From Allodiplogaster sudhausi (Eukaryota; Nematoda; Chromadorea; Rhabditida; Diplogasteridae), in contig CALZFC010000252.1 in assembly GCA_945643635.1 (NCBI GenBank), positions 4,493,001-4,557,000 of the forward strand: DNA of 64,000 nucleotides, read 5' to 3'. Position numbers and translations under genes: made by a program. The notes below the pieces were generated by a model. It searched no databases. It was given only the letters and a program-made list of their open reading frames with translations, and was not told the origin of the DNA. Positions 60,021 through 64,000 of this stretch are shown here, in pieces (positions within the stretch are counted from its first letter, which is position 1; every line of letters begins with the position of its first letter).

Positions 60021-60715
60021 CAGAACAAGAGAGAGAGACAGACAGAGAGAGAGAGTGAGAGAGAGAGAGAAGAAAGTAGAGAGAAGAGATGGAGAGGCAG
60101 GCAGAGACTGTGCCAGAAAATAGGCGATTAGGATCAGATCCCTTGAGAAATAGCCTCCCCTTTTTCTGCTGCCATTGCTTCTTACTCTATTCTTCTCAGT
60201 TAGTCCTTCATCCTCTCTCTCCTCCCTAACAATAAGCACTGATTCTCCGCCGCTTTTCAAGTCCTCCAATGTCCGAGATAGAAAATTGACACGAAGGTTT
60301 TCCCTTTTTTTATATTCTACTTCTTCCTGCACTATGATTTTTCTTCTTTATAGAATCTGTATCGCGGAAACTGAATTGGAAGATGAACCAAAAGAAGAGA
60401 GGCTGAAGAGGTGACCAAAGAGGAGAGAAGAAAATACAAAAGTGACAAGCTACAATGCACTGCTGACACAGCTAGTCGGATTCAGGGAGCAGCCGCGCGC
60501 CCTCTTTGAGCTACATGGACTGAGGACGGATGAGTAGGGAAGGAGAGAGGAAAGCAGAGAGAGAGAGTGTGTAGAGAGCATAGGAAGAGAGTGAGGGAGA
60601 GGGACGGAGGTTGAGCTGTCGTCTGGAGATGTGTCAGGAAGGAGAGAGATAAGGAACGGCAGGAGAAAATCACATGCAGGATAAGAGATAGAGAGGGAGA
60701 GAGGGACAGAGAGAG

Positions 60716-60759
<44 letters not shown>

Positions 60760-61086
60760 CGAGAGAGAGCCATTGCTTCATTGCTTCTGCGACTACAGCC
60801 TCTCTTTCCCTCTCGCGCGGCGTGGTCAATACTTTTCCGGCAGCAGCATCCGCAGCTCTACGTGAGAGGAAATGCTCTGTCGTCTCACTCTCTCTCTCTC
60901 TCTCCCCCTCGCAAAAAGGGAAAGGCAGAGAGCGATTTCCCCCTTCGCTTTCCTTTCTTTCTCTCATCCTCGCTCGCTGTCACTCTTACTTACCCTCTTT
61001 CACAAGAAGCGTCGCCAAGACGAGAGTATGAACAGCGGATGAGAGCAGAGAAACGGAGACATGGAGAGAACCGAAGAGAGAGAGAA

Positions 61087-61117
<31 letters not shown>

Positions 61118-61486
61118 AGAAAGAAGGGAAGAGAAGAGGGAAGCGGGCCCAGGGGCACTCTACGCTGCCGAAGATGGCTGGCCGAATCCAGGAGAGAGTA
61201 AAAGGAGGGAGGGACGATGAGGCCGACTCGCCCCAGGCCAAGAAGGAAGGCATCCCTCATTTTCGACTCTCTTTTTCTATTCTCTCTCTCTTTCTCTGTC
61301 TCTCTCTCTCTCTGTTCCTCTCTCTCTCCCTCTTTCTCCATCTCTCTCCCTCTCTCTCTCCCGGCCCTACCGGCAGACTCCGGGAGTGCGCCCTTGTGTG
61401 TGAGTGCGGACCTTCACATCATTCTCCATCGACTGGTCTTTTCCAATGGCACTCGCGCTTTTTTTTCGCTCGCCATCTCTGTCCAC

Positions 61487-61558
<72 letters not shown>

Positions 61559-62347
61559 CTCGTCTTGTATATTACACGCGTCTAATGTGGCGAGGTGTTT
61601 GAACTTTTCCCTCACTTTAGGTACATATGCCATCACTCGTGAGTTCATGCATAGAGAAGATGCCTATCGCACTCTCACTCTCTTTCTCTCCTCTTCTCTT
61701 ATTATGCTAATCTATCTCCCTCTCATTCTTTTAACACTAACACATCGCTTATTCCACGTTCTCAGTTCATCGAACTCAGACAAATGTGAAGAATATGCGC
61801 TTTTCAAACAAACAAAAAAAAGGCTGCTCTCCATATGAACTTTGCTAATTTCGTGAAAGAGTGGGAAGTCCACTTTCTCATCATAGGTATACATATATAT
61901 ATCTATATTTGTGACGAATCTTTTATTTCAAAATGTTCTGCACTAATGTAACAAAAATAGCAGGAAGTAGATAAAACATTTTTAGAATGAATGCTTTGTG
62001 CCCATTGCCGTGCATTGACTGCAATTCTGAAAGAAATTTCGCAAGCTATAATTTTTCATCTCCGTGCTAATTTTTTTCTTAAAAAACTTTGTTTGCTATT
62101 TCCCAGATGTGCGCATGAAAAATTTCCTTGCGATTTATGTATAAGCAATATAATTCTACCATGTTATGTGAGGATATCTCTGCGAGGAAAGTAAAGAAGG
62201 AGAGGGAGCGAAGGAAAGAGCTTACTCGTCTCAGTACAAATCTCATTATTTCTCTCTTCTCGTCCATTCTCTCTTCTAATCACAACGAGGCCTTCGACAT
62301 AACGAGCTCCACATGTGGTACAATGTATACGTGATGTCCGTATTTTC

Positions 62348-62390
<43 letters not shown>

Positions 62391-63002
62391 TCTCCCTCTC
62401 TCACTCTCTCTCTCTCTCTCTCTCTTTCTCCTATATTTTATGCGTTCCGCGGTGTACTTTCCGCGCTCATATCCAGCCATTTTTCACATTCTTAAGAATG
62501 AGAAAGTGGCAGAGAAAGAGTGATTGAGTGAGGGAGAGAGAGAGAGAGCGAGAGCGAGAAAGACATAGAGAGAGAGAGAGAAAAAAAAACAGAGCGCGTT
62601 TTCGTTTGTGCTCTATGCGTAAGCTTTCGTTTTGAATCCTGCAGGCCTGTTAATGTCACCGTTTTCAACTACTATAACTTATTCTACAATCTTCTTCCTG
62701 TGTAGTTTCACTATCTTTCGAACTGCCCGCATTCATCTGTCCACATTTCTTTCCTTCCTTGTCTATATTGCATTCGCTACGCTTCCACTCCAAGCACTGG
62801 AACATCTGAATCGAACTCCATATCTACCCAGTATGCTCTCCCGAGTGCTTTAACTCTCTCATTTATCTCTCTCTCTCTTCTCTCTCTCTATTCTCCTGGT
62901 TCCTCTCCTCTTTCGCTCTCTATATGCATCTTTTCTTATCTCACTCTTTTTCTCTTCATTCTCTCTCTCTCATTTTCCTCGTCCCACCTATCCTTCCATT
63001 TT

Positions 63003-63046
<44 letters not shown>

Positions 63047-63571
63047 CTTATGTTGATTGACATTTGGGCGCATGGCTCTCGCCAAAAATAGAAGTCCGAA
63101 CACTCAGTGCACTCTTGTTCTACATACAGTATGAAAAAGTCGACTTTTTTTCTAATTTATTTTTTAAGAGCAATGCCCTATTTATATAGAGAATATTTAC
63201 AGCAATGAGGCTATTTGAGGCATAATTTATGATTTCTCATAGCCTTTAAAGAGTTATTAGAGATCATTAGAGGTCTCTCTTTCCGAATAAATAATGAGAA
63301 ATCTAGCTCATTTTTTTTATCCCCAAACAGTACTTGTCTCTACAACAATAAAGATTTATTCCCTTTTTAAACATCTCGCTTCGTTATCGATGATGGCATG
63401 AATGTGGGTAGAGACAAACGAGCACGCCTCTGTGTGCAGAAGCACCTTGCTGCTCTGAAAGAACTTTTCTCTTCTTGCTCTTTTTCTTGTCCTTCTTTCT
63501 CTTGCAGCCATTCTCTTCGTCATTCTCTATCACCCTTTCTCTCTCTCTCTCCCTTTTGCCTCTACTTTCCG

Positions 63572-63615
<44 letters not shown>

Positions 63616-63625
63616 CTTTCTGTCT
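60021..63625. repeat. Cluster of (GA)n and (CT)n microsatellites
   Basis: GA runs at about 60030-60075, 60540-60560, 60705-60768, 61075-61120 and 62530-62582. CT runs at about 61265-61375, 61485-61556, 62355-62428, 63005-63043 and 63530-63615. The polarity switches several times, giving potential GA/CT inverted pairs. Long open frames here (for example 273 codons from 60781) are Arg/Glu or Ser/Leu repeats and not genes. The least repetitive island is 61140-61250, G/C-richer and possibly exonic, but I could not connect it to anything. Confidence 0.75.
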
Positions 63626-63645
63626 CTCCAGTTTTGGATTTTGTC

Positions 63646-63789
63646 ATGCCAGGACGTTCAGTCCGTCATCGGCTTCGGGAGACACAAACAGGGCCGATAT
63701 CACATTTCCTGGTGTCCATATGTATCTCCCTCGCATTTTTCGCGCCAGACCAGCCCGAGCGTCTTTTTGCCTTCCGCGTTACATTGTAG
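63646..63789 (+). CDS. Possible 47-residue open reading frame after a CT-rich acceptor
   Basis: An ATG lies 14 nt after TGTCTCTCCAG, the same acceptor-then-ATG layout seen at the real genes of this window. The product has a basic start (MPGRSVRHRLRETQ) and a hydrophobic stretch (FLVSICISLAFFA), and ends before an AT-rich region. There is no family match. It may be a first exon of a gene beyond the window, a small membrane peptide, or chance. Confidence 0.2.
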   Translation: MPGRSVRHRLRETQTGPISHFLVSICISLAFFAPDQPERLFAFRVTL

Positions 63790-64000
63790 AAAAGTTTCCT
63801 TTTAAACTAAAAACCGCTAAATTTTATCATTCTGTAATAACTTTTGAAGATGTGTTATGGAAAGAAAATCCAGGAATAAAAATGTAAGAAGCATTAGGCT
63901 ATATATGAAAGGCATAACTTGAATTGATGTCTATCTTTGCTCTTCCTCGTCTTCCTTTGAGGAACGCGCACCATTTCTTCATTTTCTCGCCTCCTCCTTG
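63790..64000. other. Window end, nothing recognised
   Basis: AT-rich, then a CT/TC-rich segment whose minus strand encodes Lys/Glu-rich residues. It could be the edge of a minus-strand exon, but there is too little sequence to judge. Confidence 0.3.

Noticed and set aside
61140..61250. Isolated exon in the 61-kb repeat region
   Set aside because: Less repetitive and GC-richer than its surroundings, but all frames lack recognisable motifs and consistent splice partners.
60781..61602. 273-codon open frame, the longest in the window
   Set aside because: Composed of Arg/Glu and Ser/Leu repeats translated from GA and CT microsatellites; no domain and no splice logic.
1..64000. CRISPR array, bacterial operon or prophage
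   Set aside because: The window is intron-rich eukaryotic DNA; the repeats are microsatellites and transposon inverted repeats, without regularly spaced direct repeats.

Overview
This window looks like nuclear DNA of a nematode. The evidence is indirect. In seven of eight gene models a consensus 3' splice acceptor sits 2-33 nt before the start codon with no obvious upstream coding exon, as expected for spliced-leader trans-splicing. There is also a tiny Gly/Tyr-rich secreted peptide of caenacin/NLP style, a worm-type protein tyrosine phosphatase, and many (CT)n/(GA)n microsatellites. I cannot name the genus. All gene models were built by hand from splice signals, phase continuity and recalled family motifs; nothing was aligned by computer.

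Layout. (1) 1-4143, minus: glycerophosphocholine phosphodiesterase of the GPCPD1 type (CBM20 + GDPD), running off the left edge, followed by a GA-rich flank. (2) 7-13 kb: a TATA-driven Gly/Tyr-rich secretory peptide gene with an in-frame stop, a novel Cys-rich secreted protein gene on the minus strand, a 121-bp palindromic MITE and a tRNA-derived SINE-like sequence. (3) 13.5-15 kb: a pogo-like foldback element and a dead LINE reverse-transcriptase fragment. (4) 15.1-34.2 kb: three copies of one hAT transposon with a BED finger (A plus, B minus, C plus). B and C, with attached flanks, form the arms of a near-12.5-kb imperfect palindrome. Each arm also carries a copy of the 3' end of a gene whose complete form lies at 37.9-39.0 kb. 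(5) 34.5-37.0 kb, minus: a decayed tyrosine phosphatase gene. (6) 37.9-39.0 kb, plus: a compact unrecognised gene. (7) 39.8-46.6 kb, minus: the Sec12/PREB homologue, with a 2.8-kb foldback element in intron 6. (8) 47.1-48.2 kb, plus: a MARCH-type E3 ubiquitin ligase divergent from Sec12. (9) 49.1-58.0 kb, plus: a 26-exon Staufen gene encoding about 953 residues with five dsRNA-binding domains and a hAT-type MITE in one intron. (10) 58-64 kb: mostly (CT)n/(GA)n repeats with no convincing gene.

The host genes (lipid metabolism, ER exit, membrane-protein ubiquitylation, mRNA localisation) do not form an obvious pathway. Notable features are the transposon-built palindrome that carries host-gene 3' fragments, four apparent GC-AG introns (three in the Sec12 gene), and (CT)n microsatellites placed directly against 3' splice sites.
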